This document shows positions 1-9,301 of a stretch of DNA of 14,502 nucleotides, piece after piece. Both the position numbers and the translations under genes were made by a program. Position 1 is the stretch's first letter, and each line of letters begins with the position of its first letter. Where the stretch lies: NCBI GenBank assembly GCA_002179805.1, contig NAVB01001807.1, forward strand, positions 1 through 14,502, given 5' to 3'. The notes under the pieces are model-generated. The model saw nothing but the letters and a program-made list of their open reading frames with translations, ran no database searches and was not told where the DNA came from. Origin of the DNA: Acanthamoeba lenticulata. Lineage: Eukaryota > Discosea > Longamoebia > Acanthamoebidae.

Positions 1-3000
1 GGCGCGGCCCGTCGGCCTCGTCGGGCTCAGCGGCGGCCCCGTCGCCGGCGCTGCTGTGCGTCAACCCGTCGCTCCTGCCCTTGCAGCCTGTGCCCGACGC
101 CGGCGCCGAGAGCGAGGTGGCCAAGGAGGTCCAGAAATTCGAGGACAAGGCCAACGCCGCGCGGGCCGAGCCCCACTTCAGCTGGGTCAACAACCTCTAC
201 GTCTATCCGGCCGCGCTCTGCCTCAAGGGCTACGCCGGCGAGAAGCCGCGCACCATTGGCGTCAGCGTCCGCCTCCTCGACTCGGACGAGAACCCCATCG
301 CGCCCGGTCTTCCCGTACGCCGCCCGCCCCTGCTTGACGCTCAGCTCGACCTCGACCGTCATCTAACCCGGTGTCGCTCGTCCTTTGCAGGCGATCTACG
401 GCAGCAGCTCGGAGCAGGAGTTTGTGAAGGAGCGCACGGCCACGGTGAGCTACCACAACCAGAAGCCCTCCTTCTACGACGAGGTCAAGATCAAGCTGCC
501 CCCGGCCCTCTCGCCCAAGTGCGTTTTGGCCCCGCCTCCTCTGTCTTTCTTGCGCTCCTTCGCTCAACCTCTGCTGTTCATCACTTGTGCCTGATGGCTG
601 CTGACACACGGCCCAATGGCGGGGATCCATGCGCAGGACTCACGCCCTCTTCACCTTCTACCAAGTCTCGTGCAAGGAGCCCAAGAAGAAGGAAAAGCCC
701 AAGCCGCCGGTATGCCTCGACCTCGCTTCCCCCTCTTCCTCACTTGATTAACTTACCGCTTCGTGATGATGCGTGTGTGTGTGTGTGTGTGTGGCCAGAA
801 ACTTTTGGGCTACGCGGCTCTGCCGATCTTCTCCTCTGAGGGCCAGTACGCTCCGCCGTGGTTTTGGCTGTTGCCGGTGTTTGGGTAATGGGTGCTGACA
901 TCTTTGTTGTCGTCGTTGTGCATGACCTCAGAGTGATCGAGGATGGCGAGCACACGCTGCCGGTGGCCTACGACCTGCCCTCGTCCTACCTCTCCGTCGT
1001 GCGCGAAGACACCATCAAGGTACTCTCCCGTTTCTCTTCTTCTTCTTCTTCTTTCTTCAGGGCTTCATCTCACGCACAACGTCGTCGTGATGTGCAGTAC
1101 GTGGGCAACAAGGCCACGATGACGGTCAATGTGCGGCTGGAGTCGTCGATCTATTCCCAGAACCGGAGCCTGGCGCACTTCTTCTCGCAGTACAGGAACA
1201 AGGAGGAGACCGGCACCGTGCTCGACGCCATCCGCCAGGTCAAGGAGGTGAGCGTGGCCGAGATCGGGCGCTTCTACCCGCAGGTCCTCGACGCCCTCTT
1301 CCAGGTCCTCTGCACTCGCAGCCTCCGCGCTGGCCAGACCGCGCTCCTCTCCGTCCTCCACGTTCTACGCAGGTATGCCTCTGAGAACGGTTTAACGTTT
1401 TACTTTTATTATTATTATTATTTTGTAATTATTTACAATCTAAAACGAAACACAAACAACAAAAAAACAAAAAACAAAAAATAAAAATAAAAATAAAAAT
1501 ATATATAGTGTGAACCAGCTGCCGGGCGAGGCGACGTCCGGGCGGCATCCGGGGCTGGTGACCTACGCCGACTACATTTTCGACGGTGCCGTCGTGCCCG
1601 GCTCGGCGCCGCTCTTCGCGCGCCTGCCCGAGGTGTGGCGCGTTGTGATGCTCTCCGACGTACGGACGCGCCGAGCTCTTCCCGCACACAGCCGTCGCGA
1701 CATCTCTGGTGCTCACTCATTGCTGACTCACCACCTTCTCTCACAACAGAATCTGACGGCCGAGGACGTGGAGGGGATCAACAAGTTCGCCTGGTTCTTC
1801 TTCAGCCTCATCGTCAAGTCCATGGCGCTCCATCTCCATCAGTCCGGCCGCCTTCGTACGGCGTCGCCCTGCAGCTTCTCTCTCTCTCTCTCTCTTCTTT
1901 TCTCTCTGGTGTTTCGCTGTGCGCTGACCATCGCGACACCAGAGAGCGACAACAACCGGGAGGAGCGGCTCGAGCCTGAGATTCTGGACAAGCTGCGCCT
2001 GCTCATCCTCAGCCTCCGCCAGCAGGTCACCGTCGGCTGGGCCAACGAACACCCCGACCCGCTGTACGAACACGCACGCCTTTTTCCTTCTCACACCGCC
2101 CGAATGGCACTCACCGAATCGATGGGATGACGGCGCCAGGTGGGTCAAGTACGCGGCCGAGCTCAACCACCAGACGGCGTGCTTCATCCGTGATCTGTTC
2201 GCCATCGCCGACCGCGGCTACGTGTTTGACCTGGTGCGCCATGGCCTCTTCGACGTGTGATGGCCAGGAGGGCTGACCCGCCACGGTGAACATGTGCGCG
2301 CCATACAGGCCTATGAGTACCTGAGCGGGCTGCAGCACAAGGACAACCCCAACTCGACGGGCCTTTACTCCCTCCGCTTCGACTTCCTCACCGTGCGCGC
2401 CCCTCCTTGAAAGGGCGTATTTGCTCCGTTCCGCTTGGTCCTTGTGGTGACACGCCGGTGCCGGGCCTCGTGCAGGTCTTGAGCGACTACGAGCACTTTG
2501 TCCCGCTCAACTTGCCGCTGCCGGACAAGATCGAGACCATCGTCGACCTCACCACCAAGCTCATGTACGTGAGGCCTCGCGCCCAGCAGCGCAGGAAGAC
2601 GATCCACTCACCACGCATGCGGGGCGGGGGATCATTCTTTTGGGGTCAGGCGGAAGCACTTCCTGGTGGGCCTGATCCTGCAGGAGGTCGTCGCCATTCT
2701 CTCCAACTCGGAACGCGCGCATCGCTACATGGTGCGTGCTCAGCGCCTTGCCTGGCCTGGCCTGGCCTCCTTCGCTCGCTCACCTTTTCGCCATGGCCGT
2801 GCAGGGCATCAACTTGCTGCGGCGTATGCTGGTCACCCGCGAGTACGACTCGCGCTACACCTCGCGCGCGGCAAGACAACGCATCGCCGGCCTCTTCCTC
2901 CCGTTCCTCGTCAGCGTACGCCGCCTCGATCCCTCGCCACCCACTTGCCAGTTCGAAAACGCTCACCGAGCGATTGCTGGGCAGTTGGTGGAAAAGGAGA

Positions 3001-6000
3001 ACACGATCGTGTGCCTGCAGCCCTCGGGCAACGCGGCCGAGGACGACGCGCGCGAGGAGGAGCGCAAGCAGCTCCTCCTCTGCTTCCTGTACGTCTCTGC
3101 TGCGACTGCGGCTGGTATCTGGCCGGACGCGACTGCTGACTGTAGAACACACACACACACACACAGTGTGGTGCTGGACAACTCGTCGCGGCAAGTGCTG
3201 CACAACTGGTGGACCAAGGAGACGCCGGCGCACTTAGACGCCTTCCTACGCCTCCTCCAGCTCTCCCTCAAGTCGTTCCACGTAAGGCTCCCCCTCGCCC
3301 ACCGCCCCAGAGACGCTTCTTTCGGCTTTGGCTCACGACGTGTGTCGTGTATCGCGCCAGTACGATCCGCTGGGAGCCGTGCAGAAGCACATCACCCGGA
3401 TGAACGTGCAGGCCTCCTCACAGGCCGCCGCCCTGCAGGAGAAGCGCAAGAAGCGAAGCGTACGTCCAAGCTCGTTAGTCTCTGAAGTAGTCAAAATTCT
3501 AACCGGCTGGCGGACGCGGTGCAGACGCGGGCGGAGAAGCGGCCGGTGGCCGGAAGTGCGCCCAGCTCGCCCAACCTGCCCATAAGCACGCTGGACGGCG
3601 GGGTCTCGGCTCCGCCCGGACGCTTCCTGCCACCGCCGGGCAACGCGGCGACCATGACCTCGGCCGCGGGCTACTCGCCCAACGTGAGCGACGGCGGGCG
3701 CGACACGCGTTTCTTCCACCGCTCGATGGTCACCGGCGAGGGCGGCGGCCACGACGCGCAGCTCAACCAGGCGGTGTCGCTCACGGTGCTCGACACGCTG
3801 ATGAGCTTCATGTTCGACTACCAGGCCGACCTCAACTCTGAGCAGAGCCGCTTCATGGGGTCGGTCTACCAGGTGCTCCTCCAGCTGCTCCGCATGAACC
3901 AATCCGACGCGTTCCTCGTCCACCTCTTCCGGTCCGTCCGCAGCATCATCAACATCTTCTCCAAGATGCTCTTTGTCTACTCGTCCAACGACGTACGTCT
4001 CGGCAGCTCGCTTGTTGTTGTTATTGTCGTGTTCTTTGGTTCGAATCCCGGTGAATGCTGACGATCGTGGACAGCACATCATGAACTGCGGAGCGCTGAT
4101 GTACGAGATCATCCGTCACGCCGACTTCAACTCGCCGCAGACGCGAGCGCACGCGGCCACGCTCATCTACGTCATGCTCCGCCGCAACTTCCAGGAGCGG
4201 GGCAACGTGGCCCGCTCCAAGCTCCAGCTCACTATCGCCACGGAGCGCATGGTCAACCTCCTCATCAAGGATGCCGTCGCCTGCTCCGACGTACGCCACA
4301 GCATTGCCCAATTATATATTTTTATTTGAACTTTTTTTGTATTTATTTGCTTATATAAATACGACGTTCACAGGACACGCACGTGATGCGCTCGCTTGAG
4401 GTGATCAGCGACTTTGCCGGGTCGGAGATGGTCGGAGGCAACTTCAAGGACGAGGTGCGCAAGCTCATGGAGCGCCTCTCGACGGCCCTGCGCAACCAGA
4501 TGAAGATGGCCAAGTACCGCCACGACCCCGAGAAGCTCGCCGAGCTCTACCTCTCCACCTCTGAGGGCTACAAGGTCTCGGCTGCCCTACCCTGCCACGT
4601 CATGCCACGTCCCGCCTCCATTTGCTGATGTCATGTGTCATCCGCGCGCGGTACAGGACTCGCCGGACCTGAGGGTCATCTGGCTCAACAACCTGGCACA
4701 GGACCTCAAGTCCCGCGGGGCATTCGAAGAGGCCGCGCAGTGCAAGTTCCAAGTGGCGGCGCTTGTTATCGGCTACATGGCTCTCCTCAAGCCACAGGAG
4801 GCTGTCGCCATCGACGTCGCCTCGGCCTTCAAGTGCGCAATTCGCGCGCGGCAAGCATAGGCAGTCGCAAGTGCTGATGATTGTAAACATACGTTTGTGG
4901 GCGCGCACGACAGGGAGCTCATGGTGACGCCGCCACCAGAGGTGAGCCTGCCGCACAGCGACGCAGAGGGCGTGTGCACAATCCGCCAGTTCACCGCCGG
5001 CGGCCTGCTCGAGGAGCTCCAGGAAGCGCTCGGCTTCCTCAAGCAGGTTTGATCGCTTCGCTCTTTTTCGCTTTCGCTCTTCTTTCAGAATTCTCACGGC
5101 TCCGCGGGGGGCTTCTATGCACAGACGGGCGCCTATGAGATGTGCGTCGACATCGGGTATCGACTCCTCACGCCGATCCACCAAAAGTCCCGCACCTACC
5201 ACAAGCTGGTCCACACATTTGACGATCTCGCCCAGCTGTGCTCCCAGATCACCCTCGGCGTACGCTCCTTTATCCCTCTCTCCCTTTTCGTCCGCCCCGA
5301 AGCGATCAATACTGACTTGGCGTGGGGATAGAACGACGCGCAGGGCCGCATGTGGAGCAAGTACTACCGAGTGGGCTTCTACGGGCCCATGTTCGACGAC
5401 CTGGACAACAAGTGCGTCATCAGCCCCCGTTCCCCTCTTGGGTCAATAGCGAGGATGATCTGTGCTAACTCGTGACGGTCAACAGAGAGTTTGTGTACAA
5501 GGAGAGCGCGGCGTGCCGTCTGGCCGACATCTCCAACCGCCTGACGGAGCAGTTTGGGGCCAAGTTTGGGGCCGATAAGATCCAGCTGCTGCCCAACAAG
5601 CCCGTCGACCGGGACACGCTCGACAAGACCCGCGCCTTCATCCAGATCGTCGAGGTCACTCCGTTCTTTACGCCCGATGAGCTGCTTGTGCGCAAGACGC
5701 CCTTCTCCCGCAGCTTCAACCTCAGTACTCTCCCTGCCCGGTTATGACTTTTGTTTTATTGTTATTATTTTTTGTTTTTTTATCATGTTTTTGTTTTTTG
5801 AACGAATCTCACACTGTCCTTCGCAGCGCGCTTCATGTACGAGACGCCCTTTGTGCAAGAAGGCAAGAAGATGGGCAGCATGGAGGACCAGTACAAGCGC
5901 CAGACGATCGTGAAGACGTCCCACGCCTTCCCGTCGATGTACAAACGCGCGCAAGTCGTTTCCAAGGAAGAGGTGCGTTCGTTTCCTGAGCTTTTCCGTT

Positions 6001-6646
6001 CCCGGCTTGACAAAGCTGACCGCTTGCCCGCTTGTTGTTGATCACACGAGCAGATCATTTTGTCACCGATCGAGACGGCGCGCGATCTGATCAAGGGCCG
6101 GTCGGAGGCCCTCCAGAAGGAGCTCTCGTCGACAAGCCCCAACACCAAGACTCTCCAAATCGTGCTCCAGGGCTCCGTCCTACTCCGTTCGGCCTCCTCC
6201 TCAGCATGAGCCATCGCCTTCCTTCCGTAGATCGCGCGTCTCACTGAGCACACGCACACACGCATACCACAGAGGTGAATGCCGGCCCGCTGGAGATCTG
6301 CCGGCTGTTCTTGAGCGAGGACAAGCGCAAGGAGCTGCCGGAGAAGCACGTGCTCGAGCTCGATGCCGCCATGAAGGAGTTCTTCAAGCTTTGTGGCTTT
6401 GCTCTCGTACGTTTCGCCTTGCCTCGTTGAAGCGTGGCTGGTTTGCTCACTTCCCTGTCAACACACGACGTACAGGCGCTGAACGGGTCGCTTATCACCG
6501 ACGACCAGCTGCCGTTCCAGGAGAAGCTCAAGGAGGGCTACGCTGACCTGCGCACGCAGATGTCGCAGTATGTTGACCTCAAGCCACCACAGGCGCCCTC
6601 CTCGGCCGAGTTGCACACCTCCCGCGAGAATTCGCCCGTCATGTGA
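1..6646 (+). CDS. DOCK-family Rho guanine-nucleotide exchange factor (DOCK-C/D, zizimin-like), 5' partial
   Basis: This is the 3' part of a DOCK-type exchange factor, a family that loads GTP onto Rac or Cdc42 at membranes to drive actin remodelling. Splicing 29 exons gives about 1436 codons in one frame (first full codon at 3), ending at TGA 6644-6646. Domains in order are DHR-1/C2 (about residues 60-230), a helical middle, and DHR-2 (about 945-1400). The DHR-2 segments EFVYKESAACRLADISNRL, RQTIVKTSHAFPSMYKRA, LQGSVLLQVNAGPL and the strings LYVYP, SYHNQKPSFYDE and LFTFYQVSC in DHR-1 are closest, from memory, to vertebrate DOCK6-11. The N-terminus is outside the window, so I cannot say whether a PH domain (DOCK-D type) exists. 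Positions 1-86 stay open but end in a good acceptor (CCCTTGCAG), so they could be intron. The Rac versus Cdc42 choice cannot be read from this sequence. Confidence 0.93.
87..1372 (+). other. DHR-1 (C2-like) domain region of the DOCK gene, exons 1-6
   Basis: Exons by my reading are (1)-314, 391-518, 637-709, 799-845, 932-1019 and 1098-1372. They encode a C2-type beta sandwich that in characterised DOCK proteins binds phosphoinositides and recruits the GEF to membranes. Visible landmarks are LYVYPAALCLKGY, then GLPAIYGSSSEQEF across the first intron, TVSYHNQKPSFYDEVKIKLP, and HALFTFYQVSCKEP followed by a Lys-rich loop (KKKEKPKP). After that come LLGYAALPIF, GEHTLPVAYDLPSSYL and FFSQYRNKEE. Loop lengths and order fit the family. 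The introns hold simple repeats: (GT)10 at 773-792 and a CTT tract near 1035-1055. Confidence 0.85.
1373..1508 (+). other. AT-rich intron of the DOCK gene with opposed T-rich and A-rich arms
   Basis: This 136-nt intron is the longest in the gene and lies in otherwise GC-rich DNA. Its 5' half is T-rich with TTA repeats (1404-1424). Its 3' half is almost pure A with interspersed C and T (about 1459-1500) and runs into the acceptor ATATATATAG. The two arms could pair in the transcript. Confidence 0.75.
1509..4290 (+). other. Helical middle region of the DOCK gene, exons 7-19
   Basis: Exons by my reading are 1509-1659, 1750-1855, 1943-2063, 2140-2233, 2309-2392, 2476-2564, 2650-2731, 2805-2915, about 2985-3088, 3167-3281, 3361-3459, 3525-3992 and 4075-4290. 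The stretch is rich in predicted amphipathic helices (VWRVVMLSD, KFAWFFFSLIVKSMALHL, HFLVGLILQEVVAIL), which fits the ARM-like middle of DOCK proteins. Exon 18 carries an approximately 60-residue Pro/Ser/Gly-rich linker (about 3540-3710). This is probably disordered and leads into NQAVSLTVLDTLMSFMF and the conserved run before DHR-2. The start of the exon ending at 3088 is uncertain: acceptors at 2951 and 2984 both keep frame. Confidence 0.8.
4374..6646 (+). other. DHR-2 catalytic GEF domain region of the DOCK gene, exons 20-29
   Basis: Exons by my reading are 4374-4574, 4657-4832, 4914-5046, 5125-5259, 5332-5411, 5486-5724, 5827-5972, 6054-6186, 6273-6406 and 6476-6646. Lobe A includes HDPEKLAELYLSTSEGYK, SPDLRVIWLNNLAQDL and EEAAQCKFQVAALV. 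Lobes B and C include KYYRVGFYGPMF, EFVYKESAACRLADI, RFMYETPFVQEGK and KTSHAFPSMY. The exon 27-28 junction (donor 6187, acceptor 6272) rebuilds LQGSVLLQVNAGPLEICRLF. In DOCK9 this region carries the alpha-10 insert with the valine nucleotide sensor, and the equivalent residue here is probably the Val encoded at 6177-6179. The tail is short (SRENSPVM) with no SH3-binding proline block. Nothing indicates loss of catalysis. Confidence 0.88.
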
Positions 6647-6700
6647 CCGCACGGGCTTCCCTTTGAGCTTTGTATTTAGCACACTCTTTTTTGTTTGAAA

Positions 6701-6794
6701 CTTCCGCTTCATGTTCTTGTCCTCTGCCTCTTCTCCTTGCTCGCTTCTAGGCGGTGCCAGCGCATCGACCGTGACCTTCAAGCAAGCGAGCTTG
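6701..6794 (-). pseudogene. Inverted partial copy of TFIIH p62 exon 1 (PH-domain loop segment)
   Basis: The reverse complement of 6701-6794 aligns without gaps to 10867-10960 inside the p62 gene, with 8 differences in 94 positions by hand count (about 91% identity). On the - strand it reads KVTVDALAPPRSEQ and EEAEDKNMKRK, against KVTVDAPAPPENEQ and the same second string in p62. The similarity stops sharply at both ends and no other part of p62 is present. This is a truncated duplicate in opposite orientation, not a second p62 gene. It lies just after the DOCK stop codon, so it may be transcribed antisense to p62 as part of the DOCK 3' UTR. Confidence 0.85.
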
Positions 6795-7165
6795 CCGGGT
6801 ACTTGCGCCCCGACTTCCGGCAGTTGATCGCGTGGGTCGACGAGTACCTGCTTGGATGAAGAATCCTAAAGCACACCTTTTTCTTCCTCAGCCATGCATA
6901 AGGCGACAACTCTTGTGGGGAAATTGCACTATGGACAGGACACTCTTGATGGTGTCTGGCGTACCCCTGCAGACGATGAGGGAGGCCCTTCCCAGGCACA
7001 TGTGGGTGCATAAGCATATCGGCCTCGATAAGACCAAGGCCTTACCCACTATGCTGCTCAGCAGCACCAGCAGCTTGGCCCTCTTTCTTTTTGAGTTGCC
7101 CAGTTAGTGCCAAGATTAAAAGGGTGAGTGCAGACTGTGGCTGGCTTTTGTTCATTTCTTTACTT

Positions 7166-7322
7166 GGGATGGAGTCGAGGAGTAGCTGAACCGAGGGCGG
7201 CAAACGCGAGCATGGCTGCCGCCGAGCATGGGATGGAGTCGCAGGAGGGGCTGAGTTGAGCCCTCGAGGGCGGCGAACGAGCATGGCTGCCGCCGAGCAT
7301 GGGATGGAGTCGCGCTGCCACC
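7166..7322. repeat. Short tandem repeat, two full units plus a partial, each full unit with a hairpin
   Basis: Units start with GGGATGGAGTCG at 7166, 7230 and 7301, giving full units of 64 and 71 bp and a partial third. Full units share GAGGGCGGC and end with GCATGGCTGCCGCCGAGCAT. Each full unit can fold: GGCGGCA (7196-7202) with TGCCGCC (7217-7223), and GGCGGC (7269-7274) with GCCGCC (7289-7294). No terminal inverted repeats or target-site duplication were seen, so a mobile-element origin is not supported. Confidence 0.8.
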
Positions 7323-7670
7323 AAGCGCGCATGCCGGCAAAATTTCAATTAAAATTTGAATTGATTCCCTCCGTCTTTTTGATTTTATTTTTCTTTTTGG
7401 ACCCTCTTGGACTACCGGCGTTTCGGAACAGAAGGAACACACTGAACGTGCAAACCAATACCACAGATGCGAAACACATGCGGGCAGTTTACCACAACAC
7501 GCAGTTACTAGTTAGCGTAATATCGTAACATGGAGATGGTTCAGGGTCAGCGCCTTCACCTGGTAGCGACCAGAGCTTCCCATTGGTGTTGTCGGTGTCG
7601 GAGTTACAAGCCCTCCCTTAAAGTACAGAGTCCAATCCTCCCACCACACCACCACACACCAAGCACCCAC

Positions 7671-9183
7671 ATGTATTCTTCTCAGTCCAAGCTTACTCTG
7701 CTCCTTGTGTTGCTGGTCGTCTACGTTGCCTCATTCTACAATCATCACGGCCCACAATTTTGCGACTACGTTTACCTCAAGTTCGCTCAGCGCGGCAGTC
7801 GTGTGCAGCAATGTGCCAGCGTTCATCGTAAGCACCAACGATTCGCAGCTCCTTCAGATCAACACGGACTCCAGCAGTCTTGTTACAGTTCCCATCATCG
7901 GCGTCGACGCTATCAATGAAGCTCAATCAGTGGCACTTGCTCCTGGGAATGGCAACAAGTGCGTTTGCCCCCCCCCCCCTTCCCTCCTCCTTTAAGCTCT
8001 ACAGACAAGATCCCACTGACAACCAACCCTTCGCAGAGTGTTCGTGATGCCGGAAAAAGCTGCTGTCCTTCGACAATACACAATCAACCCTAACAACTGC
8101 TCCGAGTGGACTGGGGTCAACATTGATGTGGTCAAATCTGTCTTTAATCTCACTTACGCGCCTGCCGACCTCACCGGAGCCTCAATTGGTGCCTCGTGGG
8201 CCACCTTTGCAGGCAGTTACAAATCGAAAGGTAAGTCGTTGCCCCTGTTTATCATGTCGACCACTAGAAAACTGATGGAACATGTGTGTTTCAAGTTGGC
8301 GTTGCCGTTCGGGCCAGCGACAGCAAGGTGCAAAGCTTTTCTCTCAGCCAAGCTAGATCTGGTGTTGCTGGCGTCTCCCTGCCAGATACTGCCTGGTACA
8401 TTGGAGGCGTGAGTTCTCAAGGCACTTTCCTCACTACTATTGATGTGATCACTCTTGATCAAGCCGGAACTGTCCAAGTACGTTCTTTTATAGTCTCATG
8501 GGCAAACAAAAGGTTGCTTACAATCTTCTCGTAAACGCAGTCAAACCCTGCCTCGTTCGACCTTTCTGTGGGTCGCGCCTTTGCTGCCGCAGCTTACACT
8601 TCGGGCAAAGTTGTAGTGGCTGGAGGAGTCAAGGAAATCACCGCCACCAACGTTGCTGTCTTCTCAGACCAAGTTGATATCTTCGACATCAACACTGGCG
8701 AGCATACCACAACTCAGCTTCCAAGTGGAGCTCGCGGTACACCTTGTCCCCCCAAACTACCCATATGCTTGATATGGTCTGATCACCTGGCACACAGGCT
8801 TCATGACTGCAGTTGCTACGCAAGACTTCATCTTCTTTGCCACTGGCGCCACCACCGCCACCTACCTGCCAACTTCTCCGAGGATCAGACCGGACACAGC
8901 ATCCAACGTGATCAACATCTACCACGTTAAGTCTAACTCCTGGAAAACGCTCACTCTCAATGGTGGCGCACGCTGGGGAAGCAAGGCAGCCGCGCTCTAC
9001 TCCCAGAACGTTGTGGTCTTATCACCCGGGGACATCAATGGCCCGTTGTCCATGTTGCGCACAGACTTTGCCGACGTTGTCTCCGCGTCTGTTCCGTCTT
9101 CCGGCGACGTTCCTACAGACCACTCCTCAAGTGCCTCCCTGACTTCCGCTCTGGGCCAAGCTCTTTCTGTGCTCTTGCAGTGA
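7671..9183 (+). CDS. Secreted kelch-like beta-propeller protein
   Basis: Six exons (7671-7708, 7791-7958, 8037-8230, 8296-8477, 8541-8736, 8798-9183) give a 387-aa protein. The splice of exon 1 to exon 2 yields MYSSQSKLTLLLVAAVVCSN, a typical signal peptide, so the product should enter the secretory pathway. Several repeats of about 50-60 residues carry the kelch pattern of a small-residue/Gly pair followed by an aromatic-rich strand: AWYIGGVSSQ..IDVITL, VVVAGGV..VDIFDINTGEH, and FFATGATT..INIYHVKSNSWKTL. N-glycosylation sites include NCSEW and NLTY. The short Ser-rich, mildly hydrophobic tail (SALGQALSVLLQ) is a weak candidate for a GPI signal. Four or five blades may be too few for a closed propeller, so the fold is inferred. 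Substrate and partner are unknown. The first donor (GTTGCT) is the least certain junction. Confidence 0.8.
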
Positions 9184-9254
9184 GCTCACTTTGTTCTTTC
9201 TTCTTCTTCATCACGAGGACCATTAGTTCTCCGTTCCAAAGTAGCGCCTGAATG

Positions 9255-9260
9255 AATAAA
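9255..9260 (+). promoter_or_regulatory. Candidate polyadenylation signal AATAAA of the kelch-like gene
   Basis: A canonical AATAAA lies 72 nt after the TGA at 9181-9183. It is the only exact copy I saw close behind any stop codon in the window. Position and sequence fit a 3' end signal, but a six-base match can occur by chance. Confidence 0.4.
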
Positions 9261-9301
9261 CCAAGTATTCATGTCAGCACTAGCTGCAGCCACAATAACA
9301 C

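Larger units (their letters stand above)
6647..7670. other. Gene-poor spacer between the DOCK and kelch-like genes
   Basis: About 1 kb with no gene I can support. It holds, in order, the DOCK 3' UTR (no AATAAA seen), an inverted fragment of the p62 exon (6701-6794), and a short + strand coding-looking tail ending in TGA at 6857-6859. Next come an unassigned open stretch to 7107, a GC-rich hairpin-forming tandem repeat (7166-7320), an AT-rich patch around 7340-7365, and the presumed upstream region of the kelch-like gene. An inverted CCAAT motif (ATTGG, about 7582) lies about 90 bp before the kelch-like ATG, but it is too short to call a promoter. Confidence 0.6.

Noticed and set aside
773..792. 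(GT)10 tract, and similar CT and CTT tracts in other introns
   Set aside because: Ordinary intronic microsatellites. Nothing indicates a CRISPR array, telomeric repeat or mobile element.
81..839. One continuous 252-codon reading through the start of the DOCK gene
   Set aside because: It runs through three introns. DHR-1 motifs continue only when the introns at 315-390, 519-636 and 710-798 are removed.
2407..3237. Long 276-codon open frame on + inside the DOCK gene
   Set aside because: Family-like sequence is in other frames joined by splicing. This frame is Arg/Ser/Pro-rich and crosses several GT..AG introns.
4038..4048. GGTTCGAATCC, a perfect tRNA B-box, inside a DOCK intron
   Set aside because: The surrounding T-arm does not pair beyond two G:C pairs, no A-box or acceptor stem fits upstream, and the intron is only 82 nt with normal splice sites.
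6860..7665. Possible transposon in the spacer
   Set aside because: No terminal inverted repeats, target-site duplications or transposase or reverse-transcriptase motifs could be seen on either strand.
7530..7670. Upstream extension of the kelch-like first exon
   Set aside because: The frame is open upstream of ATG 7671, but the signal peptide begins at 7671 and the upstream residues are low in coding character.
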